A stretch of 64,000 bases of DNA from Halobacillus halophilus DSM 2266 (GCF_000284515.1 NC_017668.1:3782001-3846000); one strand, 5' to 3'; shown: positions 7,798 through 16,680, counted from the first letter of the stretch. The notes: generated by a model not told the origin, from the sequence alone. Made by a program: numbers and translations.

Positions 7798-8430
7798 ATG
7801 CAAGTACTAGTAGCAGGAGCAAACGGACATACAGGCCGTTTACTTATTCAATATTTAAAAGAAGATGGTCATGAGCCATTTGGTTTGGTACGTAAGGAAG
7901 AACAGAAGGCAAAGATTGAAGAACTTGGAGGAACTCCAGTATTAGCGGATCTAACTAAGGATGTGGGTCACGCGATTAAAGGTAAAGATGCTGTTATCTT
8001 CGCAGCAGGTTCCGGAGCAAGTACAGGAGCCGATCAAACTGAAGCGGTTGACCGCGACGGTGCTATTAACTTGATCAAACACACAGAGAACTTAGGCATT
8101 AAGAAATTCATTATGCTGAGCTCCATGGCTGCCGGAGATCCTGAGCGCGGCCCGGAAGAATTGAAGCATTATTTACAAATGAAGGGCGAAGCGGACGATT
8201 ACTTGAAGTCCACAGAGCTTGACTTTACAATTGTTCGTCCAGGCGGACTAACGCATGAAGAAGGAACCAGCAAAATTAAAGTAGGCGAGACGGTCGAACA
8301 AGGTGCCATTCCTCGCGCAGATGTGGCCAAAACCATGATTGCCGCTCTCCAAGAGCAAAGCGTTTTCCATAAAACGTTTGAAATGATCTCAGGCGACACT
8401 CAAATTGAAGAAGCTCTACGCTCCCTATAA
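7798..8430 (+). CDS. NAD(P)-binding SDR family protein, YhfK-like
   Basis: This 210-residue atypical short-chain dehydrogenase/NmrA-like protein has the N-terminal dinucleotide motif VLVAGANGHTGR, GKDAVIFAAGSGASTG, and IVRPGGLT. It matches B. subtilis YhfK closely in layout. No catalytic YxxxK is evident, so a redox-sensing or reductase role is equally possible. CGGAAGGAGTCG precedes the ATG at 7798; an in-frame start at 7762 has no ribosome-binding site. It is followed by its own terminator. Confidence 0.85.
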   Translation: MQVLVAGANGHTGRLLIQYLKEDGHEPFGLVRKEEQKAKIEELGGTPVLADLTKDVGHAIKGKDAVIFAAGSGASTGADQTEAVDRDGAINLIKHTENLGIKKFIMLSSMAAGDPERGPEELKHYLQMKGEADDYLKSTELDFTIVRPGGLTHEEGTSKIKVGETVEQGAIPRADVAKTMIAALQEQSVFHKTFEMISGDTQIEEALRSL

Positions 8431-8438
8431 TTAGATTA

Positions 8439-8472
8439 TAAAAGCCATCTCCGCCTGGAGGTGGCTTTTTTG
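8439..8472 (+). terminator. Terminator after the SDR gene
   Basis: AAAAGCCATCTCC pairs with GGAGGTGGCTTTT over a short loop, and a T run follows. Confidence 0.85.
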
Positions 8473-8535
8473 TTTTCTTTTATTTTGGAAAGAACCGAGA
8501 AAAAATAGAGAAAAACACGAAGGAGCAGCATGATT

Positions 8536-8544
8536 TGATATAAT
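8536..8544 (+). promoter_or_regulatory. Extended -10 promoter of the TPR regulator
   Basis: TGATATAAT matches the extended -10 (TGnTATAAT) exactly, 35 bp before the start codon. I see no clear -35. Confidence 0.5.
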
Positions 8545-8579
8545 ATACATACTTATGCGCTTTAAAGGAGTTGTGCACA

Positions 8580-9842
8580 GTGAAAGGTTCATTAATTAAA
8601 CAACATCGTAAGTTCAATAATATGACCCTGGAAGATCTGGCGACCGGGATATGTTCGGTCTCTTACCTGAGTAAAATTGAACATAATACTATAAATGCCA
8701 GTGAAGAAATATACAGACTCCTTGGAGAACGTTTAAATATAAAGTTGAACGATATTAATCAGGATTTTGATGAAAAGATTTACCAGGATCTTCTGGAGTG
8801 GCATGAAGCCATTCAATTAAGAGATCTATCTTTAATGAATGATTATTATGAAAAATGCACCATATCTTATAATAAAAATCAAAATATTGAACTTTTAAAT
8901 TTATATAAAGTAATATGGGCTCGTCATAACATGAAAGTAACTGAAGGAGATTTATCTGAAGAAGTAATTAAAGAGTTAGACGATATTTATATGTCTTCAT
9001 CAAAGGAATTTAAATTTTTTTATCATAAAGTATTAGGAATCCAATGCCTACTAATGCAGAAATTAAAAGAAGCTTTAAACCATTTCCTTGAATCCAATCG
9101 ATTAATGGAACGTCTACCTGTAAACGATAGTGAAGTTTATTTTCACTTAGCCCTAACCTATTCCCAAATTAGATCCTCAGTGGAGTCAAATTATTTCGCT
9201 CATAAAGCCTTAGATGGATACATGAATACATTTAACTATGCAAGAACAGTGGACACTTATATGATTATAGCTTTAAATTATCGCTATTTAGATATTTATG
9301 ATCTTGCTGAAGAATATTTTTTAAAGCTATTAAAGATATCTAAATACCATTTGCAGCCTATCGATAAAAGAAGAATTCATCACAACTTAGGATATGTTTA
9401 TGCTAATCAAGAACGCTTTGAAGAATCTCTTCATCATTTGGAACAGGCTAACCAGATTGAAACAATAGAGTATTTTTTTGAGGTTAGTACAATTTACCTC
9501 CTGGCTTCCACCTATTACTATTATGGTAAAATGGACGAATGTTGGCATTACATGCGTAAAGGTGAAGAAAAAACAAAAAAATATGAGCTACCCTTCTTTC
9601 AAAATAAATTTTTCATTTTAAGACATACAATAGAGGGTACTACTTTTAAGGAAGAGTTTACTCATAAACTCGAACATGAAATTATTCCTAATCTAAGAGA
9701 AAACAATGAATATGGGGAATACAAAAACAGCTTAGAAATATTGGGTAATATTTTTTACCAAAAACGATTATATAAGAAATCAGCCATGTGCTTTAAAGAA
9801 GCCAACAACTTCAGGTTTACGCAAAAAAAAGATTTGTTATAA
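8580..9842 (+). CDS. XRE-type HTH regulator with TPR repeats (RRNPP-like)
   Basis: This 420-residue cytoplasmic protein has an N-terminal helix-turn-helix (KQHRKFNNMTLEDLATGI, SYLSKIEHN) followed by ~330 residues of helical TPR-like repeats rich in Tyr, Leu and Phe (for example HNLGYVYANQERFEESLHHLEQ). This is the architecture of peptide-sensing RRNPP regulators (PlcR, Rgg, AimR). Start is GTG at 8580, after AAAGGAG. An in-frame TTG at 8571 overlaps that site. The gene is far more AT-rich than its neighbours (13 G/C in the 60 bases at 8881-8940), suggesting acquisition. No small signal-peptide gene is seen next to it, so peptide control is only a possibility. Confidence 0.75.
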   Translation: MKGSLIKQHRKFNNMTLEDLATGICSVSYLSKIEHNTINASEEIYRLLGERLNIKLNDINQDFDEKIYQDLLEWHEAIQLRDLSLMNDYYEKCTISYNKNQNIELLNLYKVIWARHNMKVTEGDLSEEVIKELDDIYMSSSKEFKFFYHKVLGIQCLLMQKLKEALNHFLESNRLMERLPVNDSEVYFHLALTYSQIRSSVESNYFAHKALDGYMNTFNYARTVDTYMIIALNYRYLDIYDLAEEYFLKLLKISKYHLQPIDKRRIHHNLGYVYANQERFEESLHHLEQANQIETIEYFFEVSTIYLLASTYYYYGKMDECWHYMRKGEEKTKKYELPFFQNKFFILRHTIEGTTFKEEFTHKLEHEIIPNLRENNEYGEYKNSLEILGNIFYQKRLYKKSAMCFKEANNFRFTQKKDLL

Positions 9843-9872
9843 AAAAGTCAGGAGCAGCTGCTCCTGACTTTT
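9843..9872. terminator. 30-bp palindromic bidirectional terminator
   Basis: AAAAGTCAGGAGCAG is followed directly by its exact complement. The A and T ends give a T run on both strands for the convergent genes. Confidence 0.85.
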
Positions 9873-10746
9873 ATATACGAACTAAATTCTTTTTCCAATT
9901 CCGGAACTCCAGTTCATTAAATTTAGCTTCCATTTTTTCATCATCAATATAGAATAGGGCGTCCTCCAGAGAACAGTTAACATCTGCTTCACAATTAATT
10001 CTGGCAAGCTGCCTGGATAAGTGAAGCATTTCTAAATCCTGCTCAATCTTGGTACGCTGCCCCTTTGTCAGTTTATCTAAGTTTTCAAGAATCCCTTCAA
10101 TAGTCTGGTGCTCCATTAGAAGTTTGAGAGCCGTCTTTTCACCGATGCCTTTAACTCCAGGATAGTTATCACTGCTGTCTCCCATTAAAGCTTTTAAATC
10201 TACCATTTGAGAGGGTGTGATCCCTTTTTCCTCGTAAAAGGAGTCTTGATGGTATTCAGCATAATTACCGTACCCTTTCTTCAATAGAACCACGTGAACA
10301 TTAGGCTGCAATAATTGAAGCAGGTCCTGGTCACCTGTAAGCAGAAACACTTGAGAGTGCTCACTATAAAGGCGGCTTAATGTTCCCATACAATCATCTG
10401 CCTCATAACCAACCTGCCCCACATTTGGTATATTAAGAGATTCGACCACCTCTTTAGCCAGATCAAACTGTGGAATTAATTCCTCTGGCGGGGCCCCGCG
10501 GTTAGCTTTATAATCCGGAAATAAATCATTGCGGAATGTCTGACTTCCCATATCCCAGCAGCACACAACATGCGTAGGCTGATAGGTTTCTATAGCTGTA
10601 AAAAGGTGCTTGACCATGCCATAAACGGCATTGGTTGGTGTCCCCTTACTATTAATCATATAATAATTGCTCATGGCTGTAGCATAGAAAGCACGGAATA
10701 ACAAAGCCATCCCGTCCACAACCATAATTCGATTCGTTGTTGTCAT
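9871..10746 (-). CDS. 5'-3' exonuclease (PolI-type N-terminal nuclease, YpcP-like)
   Basis: This 291-residue protein is a stand-alone version of the flap/5'-nuclease domain of DNA polymerase I. Metal-binding acidic residues are seen in VVDGMALLFRAFYA, CCWDMGSQTFRNDLFPDYKANR, YEADDCMGTL, LLTGDQDLLQL and MGDSSDNYPGVKGIGEKTA; the last is the helix-hairpin-helix-3 region that binds DNA. It removes RNA primers or flaps in Okazaki maturation and repair. Length equals the B. subtilis YpcP class. The start is preceded by AAGGGGAACAGGTGA. It is monocistronic. Confidence 0.9.
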   Translation of the reverse strand: MTTTNRIMVVDGMALLFRAFYATAMSNYYMINSKGTPTNAVYGMVKHLFTAIETYQPTHVVCCWDMGSQTFRNDLFPDYKANRGAPPEELIPQFDLAKEVVESLNIPNVGQVGYEADDCMGTLSRLYSEHSQVFLLTGDQDLLQLLQPNVHVVLLKKGYGNYAEYHQDSFYEEKGITPSQMVDLKALMGDSSDNYPGVKGIGEKTALKLLMEHQTIEGILENLDKLTKGQRTKIEQDLEMLHLSRQLARINCEADVNCSLEDALFYIDDEKMEAKFNELEFRNWKKNLVRI

Positions 10747-10840
10747 TCACCTGTTCCCCTTTATTGATAAGTTGATTCTATTATAACAAAAAGGAGCAAG
10801 CAGGCACCAAAACGTTTATATCCCTCTATTCTTCTAATAA

Positions 10841-10917
10841 TTGACAAAATTCTGATAACATGCTAGTTTCAAGATAAGTGTCTACTCTTTACATAAAGTT
10901 TTTTGTAAGCGTTTACA
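10841..10917 (+). promoter_or_regulatory. Promoter with downstream cre site before the aldehyde dehydrogenase
   Basis: -35 TTGACA (10841-10846), a 17-bp spacer ending in TGC, and -10 TAGTTT (10864-10869) form a promoter. TGTAAGCGTTTACA (10904-10917) matches the CcpA cre consensus and is fully palindromic. Its place about 30-40 bp after the expected start site fits road-block repression. Confidence 0.8.
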
Positions 10918-10945
10918 CTTTATTATGCACTGAGGAGGAATAAGA

Positions 10946-12466
10946 ATGGTCTATGCATTTCCGAATACGGAAGGATCGATTGTCCAATACAAAGAGCGTT
11001 ACGATAACTTCATTGGTGGTAAATGGACGCCCCCAGTAAACGGGGAATACTTTGAAAACGTGACACCTGTCACAGGTCAGAATTTCTGTCAGGTAGCCCG
11101 TTCTACAGAAGAAGATGTGGAATTGGCTGTTGAAGCTGCCCATCAGGCAAAAGACGCCTGGGGAAAAACCTCCGTGACCGAACGATCGCTGATCCTTAAC
11201 AGGATCGCAGACAGGATGGAAGAGAACTTAGAAAAATTGGCAGTAGCTGAAACTTGGGAAAATGGAAAAGCGGTACGGGAAACTTTAAATGCAGATATCC
11301 CTTTAGCTGTGGATCATTTTCGCTATTTCGCATCTGTTATTCGTGCTCAGGAAGGGTCAATTGGCGAAATTGATCAAGATACCATTGCTTATCATTTCCA
11401 TGAGCCCTTGGGAGTCGTAGGTCAGATTATTCCGTGGAACTTCCCAATTTTAATGGCAACATGGAAGGTTGCACCGGCTCTTGCAGCAGGAAATGCGATT
11501 GTACTAAAACCAGCCGAACAGACTCCGGCATCGATTTTGTACTTAATCGAATTGATTGAAGACCTCCTTCCTGCCGGTGTATTAAACATAGTAAATGGAT
11601 TCGGGCTTGAAGCAGGTAAGCCTCTTGCTCAGAATCCACGCATTAATAAAGTAGCTTTTACTGGTGAAACCACAACCGGACGAATGATCATGCAGTATGC
11701 TTCCCAGAACATCATCCCTGTCACGTTAGAACTTGGAGGGAAATCACCAAATATTTTCTTTGAGGATGTGATGCGTGAAGATGATGACTTTTTAGATAAA
11801 ACGATTGAAGGCATGGTCATGTTCGCGTTAAACCAGGGTGAGGTCTGTACATGTCCATCAAGAGCTCTTATACAGGAATCGATATATGACCAGTTTATGG
11901 ACCGTGCTATTGAACGTGTGAAAGCCATCAAAACAGGTAATCCACTGGATCCTGAAGTTATGATGGGAGCTCAGGCTTCCTCTGAACAGCTGGATAAGAT
12001 CTTATCTTACCTGCAAATTGGCAAAGAGGAAGGTGCAGAATGCCTTGTAGGCGGCGAAAGGAACCAGCTGGACGGCGATTTTAAAGATGGTTATTATGTG
12101 AAGCCTACCATGTTTAAAGGAACCAACGACATGCGTGTCTTTCAGGAAGAGATCTTTGGACCTGTTCTTTCTGTTACCACCTTTAAAGACAAAGAAGAAG
12201 CCATGTCCATTGCAAACGATACACTGTATGGTCTGGGAGCCGGAATATGGACGCGGGATATGAATACGGCCTATCGTTTCGGACGGGGAATTGAAGCCGG
12301 TAGAGTCTGGACCAATTGTTATCATACTTACCCTGCCCATGCAGCCTTTGGCGGATACAAAATGTCTGGTGTTGGGCGTGAGAACCATAAAATGATGTTA
12401 AGCCACTATCAACAGACCAAAAACATGCTCGTCAGCTACAGTCCTCAGAAACTAGGATTCTATTAA
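10946..12466 (+). CDS. Aldehyde dehydrogenase (NAD-dependent)
   Basis: This 506-residue cytoplasmic ALDH oxidises an aldehyde, probably acetaldehyde, to the acid. The family core is intact: [30 protein letters not shown], the general base in [12 protein letters not shown] and the catalytic Cys in [11 protein letters not shown], plus [10 protein letters not shown] near the C-terminus. The N-terminal [10 protein letters not shown] form and the neighbouring DUF779 gene are typical of acetaldehyde/acetoin-linked ALDHs. GAGGAGGAATAAGA precedes the ATG. A strong cre site in the leader makes this a carbon-catabolite-controlled gene. Confidence 0.9.
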   Translation: MVYAFPNTEGSIVQYKERYDNFIGGKWTPPVNGEYFENVTPVTGQNFCQVARSTEEDVELAVEAAHQAKDAWGKTSVTERSLILNRIADRMEENLEKLAVAETWENGKAVRETLNADIPLAVDHFRYFASVIRAQEGSIGEIDQDTIAYHFHEPLGVVGQIIPWNFPILMATWKVAPALAAGNAIVLKPAEQTPASILYLIELIEDLLPAGVLNIVNGFGLEAGKPLAQNPRINKVAFTGETTTGRMIMQYASQNIIPVTLELGGKSPNIFFEDVMREDDDFLDKTIEGMVMFALNQGEVCTCPSRALIQESIYDQFMDRAIERVKAIKTGNPLDPEVMMGAQASSEQLDKILSYLQIGKEEGAECLVGGERNQLDGDFKDGYYVKPTMFKGTNDMRVFQEEIFGPVLSVTTFKDKEEAMSIANDTLYGLGAGIWTRDMNTAYRFGRGIEAGRVWTNCYHTYPAHAAFGGYKMSGVGRENHKMMLSHYQQTKNMLVSYSPQKLGFY

Positions 12467-12490
12467 CCTTAAGTGAGGAGGTGACAATAG

Positions 12491-12856
12491 ATGATCGAAC
12501 GTGTGACTGCCACTGATGCCGCCCTCGAACTGATTGACAAGCTGAAAGATAAGCATGGACCTTTGATGTTTCATCAGTCCGGAGGGTGTTGTGACGGAAG
12601 TTCGCCAATGTGTTATCCAGATGGTGACTTAATGATAGGCAAGCAGGATCTTCTATTAGGTGAAATTGGTTCTTCCCCCTTTTATATAAACAAAAAGCAG
12701 TATGAATACTGGAAGCATACTCAATTGATTATTGATGTAGTAGATGGGCGCGGAGGAATGTTTTCTTTAGAAGGCGTAGAAGGAAAAAGATTCTTATCAA
12801 GGTCACGTGCTTTTACAAAAGAAGAAGCAGCAGAACTTCAAAGCATAGAACGATAA
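12491..12856 (+). CDS. DUF779 domain-containing protein
   Basis: This 121-residue small cytoplasmic protein has the conserved FHQSGGCCDGSSPMCYPDGD block and the later DGRGGMFSLEG. DUF779 proteins are almost always encoded directly after an aldehyde dehydrogenase, as here (24-bp gap with AGTGAGGAGGTGA as ribosome-binding site). Biochemical role is unknown; the CC and C cysteines with nearby Asp could bind a metal or a cofactor. It probably shares the cre-controlled transcript of the dehydrogenase and ends at the terminator just downstream. Confidence 0.88.
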   Translation: MIERVTATDAALELIDKLKDKHGPLMFHQSGGCCDGSSPMCYPDGDLMIGKQDLLLGEIGSSPFYINKKQYEYWKHTQLIIDVVDGRGGMFSLEGVEGKRFLSRSRAFTKEEAAELQSIER

Positions 12857-12858
12857 GG

Positions 12859-12894
12859 AACAGCCCTCTTTATTGCATGAAGAGGGCTGTTTTA
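12859..12894. terminator. Bidirectional terminator after the DUF779 gene
   Basis: AACAGCCCTCTT and AAGAGGGCTGTT form a 12-bp stem with a 9-base loop and a TT tail. It lies between convergent genes. Confidence 0.85.
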
Positions 12895-13602
12895 TGTTGT
12901 TATTTTTCGAAGAAACTGCAGGAGAATATGGTTATAAATAACTGGTTGATCTTTATGAACAGAGTGGCCGGCAAAAGGAAGTACCGCTTTATGAATATAA
13001 GGACAAGCTCCGTAAATGGAAACGCCAGATGCTTCATACTGAACGGACTCCCCCGCTATGAAAAGCACAGGTACCCTCAGGTCAGCTAAACCTTCGGATA
13101 AATAAAACGGATACCAGTCCGGGTTTCTAGCCAGGTAAATAAATTCTCTCCAGTTTGTATTATGAAGGAGGTTGTAATAATCTATCTGAGTCTTATCTCG
13201 AAGCAGACGCCTTTGTTTCTCGGTCTCTTTTCTATGCAGCTGGTTCCAACGGGCAGGTTTTTTGGGATAAATACCCGAAACCGTTAAACTCTTTACTCTC
13301 TGAGGGTGATTTCGGGCCAATAAAATCCCGGCAAATGCTCCTAAATCACTGCCGATAATGTGAGCTTCCTTCACTTGTAACTGTTCCATCGTTTCAGCAA
13401 GATCCTGAGCTGTATTCTCAAAGAAATGGTTAAATTCATCACTGAAAGAATTGCCGTGTCCCCTTAAGTCAGGAAGGATCACCTGAAACTGATCACACAA
13501 CTGGTCACATTGGTATTCAAAATCTGTAATCCCTGTTTCCAGCCTGCTATGAAGAAATATTATTGGCTCCCCTGTCCCTTTAATAGTGGTGTGAAGAATC
13601 AT
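12892..13602 (-). CDS. Alpha/beta hydrolase
   Basis: This 236-residue hydrolase has the oxyanion region FLHSRLETG, LPDLRGHGNS and a C-terminal AGHSVHKDQP supplying His. The nucleophile elbow reads IIGSDLGAFAG, so the nucleophile position (G-x-Nu-x-G) is Asp, not the usual Ser; Asp nucleophiles are known in haloalkane dehalogenases and epoxide hydrolases. Substrate is unknown. ATG at 13602 with GAGGGGGATTCG upstream was chosen over an ORF start 54 bp earlier. It overlaps the end of the acetyltransferase gene by 23 bp, so the two are translationally coupled. Confidence 0.8.
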   Translation of the reverse strand: MILHTTIKGTGEPIIFLHSRLETGITDFEYQCDQLCDQFQVILPDLRGHGNSFSDEFNHFFENTAQDLAETMEQLQVKEAHIIGSDLGAFAGILLARNHPQRVKSLTVSGIYPKKPARWNQLHRKETEKQRRLLRDKTQIDYYNLLHNTNWREFIYLARNPDWYPFYLSEGLADLRVPVLFIAGESVQYEASGVSIYGACPYIHKAVLPFAGHSVHKDQPVIYNHILLQFLRKITT

Positions 13603-14344
13603 CGAATCCCCCTCTATTCGACCTTTTAAATAATTTAATGGTTTCTGTAACCTCACAGCCGTTCCGTTGAAGTACGGAAAGCATAGGATGGTTGTTTATA
13701 CTTGTAGCTCCTACACTATATAACGCTCCAAATTCTTCTTTCAACATATACAATCCCTGTCTATAAAGAATCGAGCCTTTCCCTTGACCTCGAGCTTCCG
13801 GAACCAGCCCAAAATAAAACATCCGACCTTCATCTTCTGTCCCGGGCTCAATGTGAGGCATTACCACACCAATGGCTTCCTTGTTTTCATAAGCCACATT
13901 GCACGTATCTATGTAAGAAGAACCCAATTCCTTTCTTACGCTTCCTATTTGTTCGTCCATACTTAAATATGACGAAGCGTTTAAAGATCCTTCCATAGAT
14001 CTTTTCCATAAGTCCTTAAAGTGTTCCACAGGAATATCTCTCAGCGATTTCATAGTAAAAACCAACGATTCCTTCACCACTTTGCTGAGGTCAAATCGGA
14101 CAAAGGTTTTCTCATCATGAATTTGGAATTGGCAGGAATTTAGATACTTCTCGACTTCTGTTGATCGATCGCTGTTCACTAGAATCGTTAGGTTGTCCAC
14201 CTGCTGAATATCTTTATCTGTAACTAAGAGATCCGTTAACTGACAAAGTTCCTGGTCTGTTAAGTGACCCGTTTCTTCTATGGTTATAAAATTATCTCCT
14301 ATTACAAATTTGACTTTTTCATATAGATTTTGCTTCTGCTCCAT
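13580..14344 (-). CDS. GNAT family N-acetyltransferase
   Basis: The 254-residue protein has a C-terminal GNAT domain (~120-254). Acetyl-CoA motif A is VPEARGQGKGSILYR and motif B-like residues follow at NNHPMLSVLQRNGCEV. The N-terminal half lacks a recognised domain and may be a degenerate second GNAT lobe. The acyl acceptor cannot be told. ATG at 14344 follows AGGAGGATTT; a start 42 bp upstream has no ribosome-binding site. It heads a two-gene unit with the alpha/beta hydrolase. Confidence 0.82.
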   Translation of the reverse strand: MEQKQNLYEKVKFVIGDNFITIEETGHLTDQELCQLTDLLVTDKDIQQVDNLTILVNSDRSTEVEKYLNSCQFQIHDEKTFVRFDLSKVVKESLVFTMKSLRDIPVEHFKDLWKRSMEGSLNASSYLSMDEQIGSVRKELGSSYIDTCNVAYENKEAIGVVMPHIEPGTEDEGRMFYFGLVPEARGQGKGSILYRQGLYMLKEEFGALYSVGATSINNHPMLSVLQRNGCEVTETIKLFKRSNRGGFDDSSHHY

Positions 14345-14492
14345 AAATCCTCCTAAGATTTTACTTCTACACTGTTCCCCTATCATCCTACCTTATCTGA
14401 GCCAGGTATGGGAATAACAATCACATTATTTTCATTTTATGAACCTTACGCGATACAATATAGGTTGAGATCGAGGAAAGGAGTTTTATCAA

Positions 14493-15503
14493 ATGAATCG
14501 TGAAATACATTTAGTAGAAAGACCAAAAGCTGCACCTACGCATGAACATATTAAAGTTGTAGAAAATAACCAGCCTGAACCAGGTTCAGGAGAAGTACTC
14601 CTGAAAATGTTATACGTATCCGTAGACCCTTACATGAGAGGTCGAATGAGCGACGCCAAATCCTATGTTGCACCTTTTCAACTAAACGAACCTATTGAAG
14701 GCGGTGCTGTCGCAGAAGTGGTGCAATCCAACGCTGACCAATTAAGTGAAGGCGACATTATTACTGGAATGCTTCCATGGAAAGAATATACGGTACAAAA
14801 AGCAGACGGCCTTCGTAAAATTGATCCGAGTCTCGGACCGATCACTACTTCTCTAGGTATTCTTGGCATGCCAGGCCTTACCGCGTATTTCGGCTTAATG
14901 GACATCGGACAACCTAAAGAAGGAGAAACGATTCTAGTCTCCGGAGCAGCAGGCGCTGTTGGTTCCACCGTTGTTCAAATCGGTAAAATTATGGGCTGCC
15001 GCGTTGTTGGTATTGCTGGCACAGACGAAAAAACCAGTTATTTAAAAGAAGAACTAGGCGTAGACGCGACCATCAACTACAAGACTGAAAATGTATCTGA
15101 AGCTCTTCAGGAGAAATGCCCGAACGGTATTGATGTATATTTCGATAACGTAGGCGGAGATATCTCCGATGCCGTCTATCCGCTTCTGAATAAGTATGCA
15201 AGAATTGCCCAGTGTGGTGCCATTTCTTCTTATAACGTCCCGAATGACCAGGGACCGCGTATTCAAATGCACTTAATTAAATCCAGTGTATTAATTAAAG
15301 GATTCACTGTAGGGGATTATCAAAACCGCTTCTCCGAAGGTTTCCAGCAATTATCCAAATGGTTGAGCGAAGGAAAACTCACTTACGAAGAAACGATCAC
15401 CGAAGGCTTCGAAAACATTCCTGACGCTTTCTTTGGTCTGTTTGAAGGAGCTAACCTTGGTAAACAGCTCGTTAAAGTAGCAGAACCTTCTCAAAAATCT
15501 TAA
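14493..15503 (+). CDS. NADP-dependent oxidoreductase, zinc-independent MDR family (YfmJ/CurA-like)
   Basis: This 336-residue medium-chain dehydrogenase/reductase reduces alpha,beta-unsaturated ketones or related enals with NADPH. Visible features are VSVDPYMRGRMSD near the N-terminus, the nucleotide-binding SGAAGAVGSTVVQIGK, and YFDNVGGDISDAV. No zinc ligands are seen. The pattern matches leukotriene B4 dehydrogenase-like enzymes such as YfmJ. GAAAGGAGTTTT precedes the ATG. It is a single gene followed by a strong terminator. Confidence 0.9.
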   Translation: MNREIHLVERPKAAPTHEHIKVVENNQPEPGSGEVLLKMLYVSVDPYMRGRMSDAKSYVAPFQLNEPIEGGAVAEVVQSNADQLSEGDIITGMLPWKEYTVQKADGLRKIDPSLGPITTSLGILGMPGLTAYFGLMDIGQPKEGETILVSGAAGAVGSTVVQIGKIMGCRVVGIAGTDEKTSYLKEELGVDATINYKTENVSEALQEKCPNGIDVYFDNVGGDISDAVYPLLNKYARIAQCGAISSYNVPNDQGPRIQMHLIKSSVLIKGFTVGDYQNRFSEGFQQLSKWLSEGKLTYEETITEGFENIPDAFFGLFEGANLGKQLVKVAEPSQKS

Positions 15504-15546
15504 TAGGTAATAGAGCAGGTGTACGGTTTTTTTCGCCTGACTATTT

Positions 15547-15585
15547 AAGAGAGCGTACAGATGTTGTACGCTCTCTTTTTGTTTT
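15547..15585 (+). terminator. Terminator after the MDR oxidoreductase
   Basis: AAGAGAGCGTAC pairs with GTACGCTCTCTT (12 bp, 7-base loop) and a T5 run follows. Confidence 0.9.
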
Positions 15586-15724
15586 ATATCGTGCCAATTC
15601 TCTTTGTTCGAACATGCGTTAATAGCCAGTGCCTCAAAAAGGGTTCTTCCCTATCACGGGCTCCCTCAGAAATGAAAAGTTAATTTTCATTTCTTCCAAA
15701 AAATGTATTCCCTTTCAAACTATT

Positions 15725-15755
15725 TATGTTAACCTGAAATAAAATAAGTTAACAA
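15725..15755 (+). promoter_or_regulatory. BirA operator upstream of bioY
   Basis: ATGTTAACC (15726-15734) and AGTTAACAA (15747-15755) form an inverted repeat around a 12-bp AT-rich spacer, as in the BirA-biotinyl-AMP operators of Bacillus bio genes. It ends 12 bp before the start codon. Confidence 0.7.
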
Positions 15756-15767
15756 GGTGGGGTTAAT

Positions 15768-16337
15768 TTGAACTCCGAGAGCAGAAGACTTCGAATGATG
15801 ATCAACTGCGCCATTTTTGCAGCCACTACAGCTATACTGGCTCAAGTAGAAATTCCTCTTCCAGTAGTTCCGATCAGCGGTCAAACGTTGGCGGTGGGAT
15901 TAACCGCTACTATTTTAGGAAGCCGTCAGGGAGCGGCAGCAATGACTTGTTACGCTGCTTTAGGAGCAGCCGGACTACCTGTATTCGCAGGTTTTAAAGG
16001 CGGGGCTCAGGTGCTGGCTGGTCCTACGGGAGGATATATCATTGGATTTATTGCTGCGGCATTTGTCACTGGGTATATCTTAGAAAAAACTTCATTCAAC
16101 TTACCAATGGCTTTAATAGCCAATACGGCCGGAATGATTGTCACCCTTTTGTTTGGAACGATCCAATTAAAATTTGTTTTAGATCTCACTTGGACGCAAG
16201 CCCTTGCCGCCGGTGTCTATCCTTTTATCGCTGTAGGATTAATCAAAGCCTTTCTGGCAAGCTGGATTGGAATAACTGTCAGAAGGCGTCTTGTACAGGC
16301 GAACTTAATTCATTCTTCCAGGAAAGCTGTGGCTTAA
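15768..16337 (+). CDS. bioY: Biotin transporter BioY (ECF S-component)
   Basis: This 189-residue membrane protein with about six helices binds biotin and works with the EcfA/A'/T energising module or alone. Family motifs are seen: QVEIPLPVVPISGQTLAVGLTA, AYAALGAAGLPVFAGFKGG (as CYAALG...) and LAGPTGGYIIGF. Start is TTG at 15768 after AAGGTGGGG; no ATG is well placed. It is an orphan: no bio biosynthesis genes or ECF module genes are nearby. A BirA-type operator sits in the leader, so expression should fall when biotin is plentiful. Confidence 0.92.
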   Translation: MNSESRRLRMMINCAIFAATTAILAQVEIPLPVVPISGQTLAVGLTATILGSRQGAAAMTCYAALGAAGLPVFAGFKGGAQVLAGPTGGYIIGFIAAAFVTGYILEKTSFNLPMALIANTAGMIVTLLFGTIQLKFVLDLTWTQALAAGVYPFIAVGLIKAFLASWIGITVRRRLVQANLIHSSRKAVA

Positions 16338-16575
16338 AATGGGGTTAATCATTTGAGCCACACTGCTAGAAGAAAGTTCGATGAAGAAAACGGCATAGTG
16401 AGGAGTTTCCCTCATTGGCTCATGATGGAAAATGTAGTAATTATCTTCCGCCTACTTCGCACTGAAAAGTCCATCATTCAACTCCCACCCCTGCTTCTAT
16501 CGAGGTGCAGGGGATTCTCCCTACAAACGATAAACGAAGGGAAAAGTTTCATCGTTCATGATTAAGAAAGGTTTT

Positions 16576-16611
16576 AAATAAGCCAGGACTCCGCTCCGGC
16601 TTATTTTTTTT
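16576..16611 (+). terminator. Terminator of the bioY transcript
   Basis: AAATAAGCC pairs with GGCTTATTT and a T8 run follows. The ~240 bp between bioY and this site holds no convincing gene. Confidence 0.8.
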
Positions 16612-16631
16612 ACTTTCACCACACATTCACC

Positions 16632-16680
16632 TTGACGCTCCCCATAAAAGTAAAGTAAACTTAACGTTAAGTTTACTTTA
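16632..16680 (+). promoter_or_regulatory. Promoter and 30-bp perfect palindromic operator of the XRE operon
   Basis: -35 TTGACG (16632-16637) and -10 TAAACT (16656-16661, 18-bp spacer) precede the regulator. Positions 16651-16680 are a perfect palindrome, TAAAGTAAACTTAAC plus its complement, covering the -10. This is the expected arrangement for autorepression by a dimeric XRE protein. Confidence 0.75.

Noticed and set aside
16353-16565. 70-codon plus-strand frame after bioY, starting at TTG
   Set aside because: No usable ribosome-binding site, composition unlike nearby genes and no recognisable fold; it lies in the bioY 3' untranslated region before the terminator.
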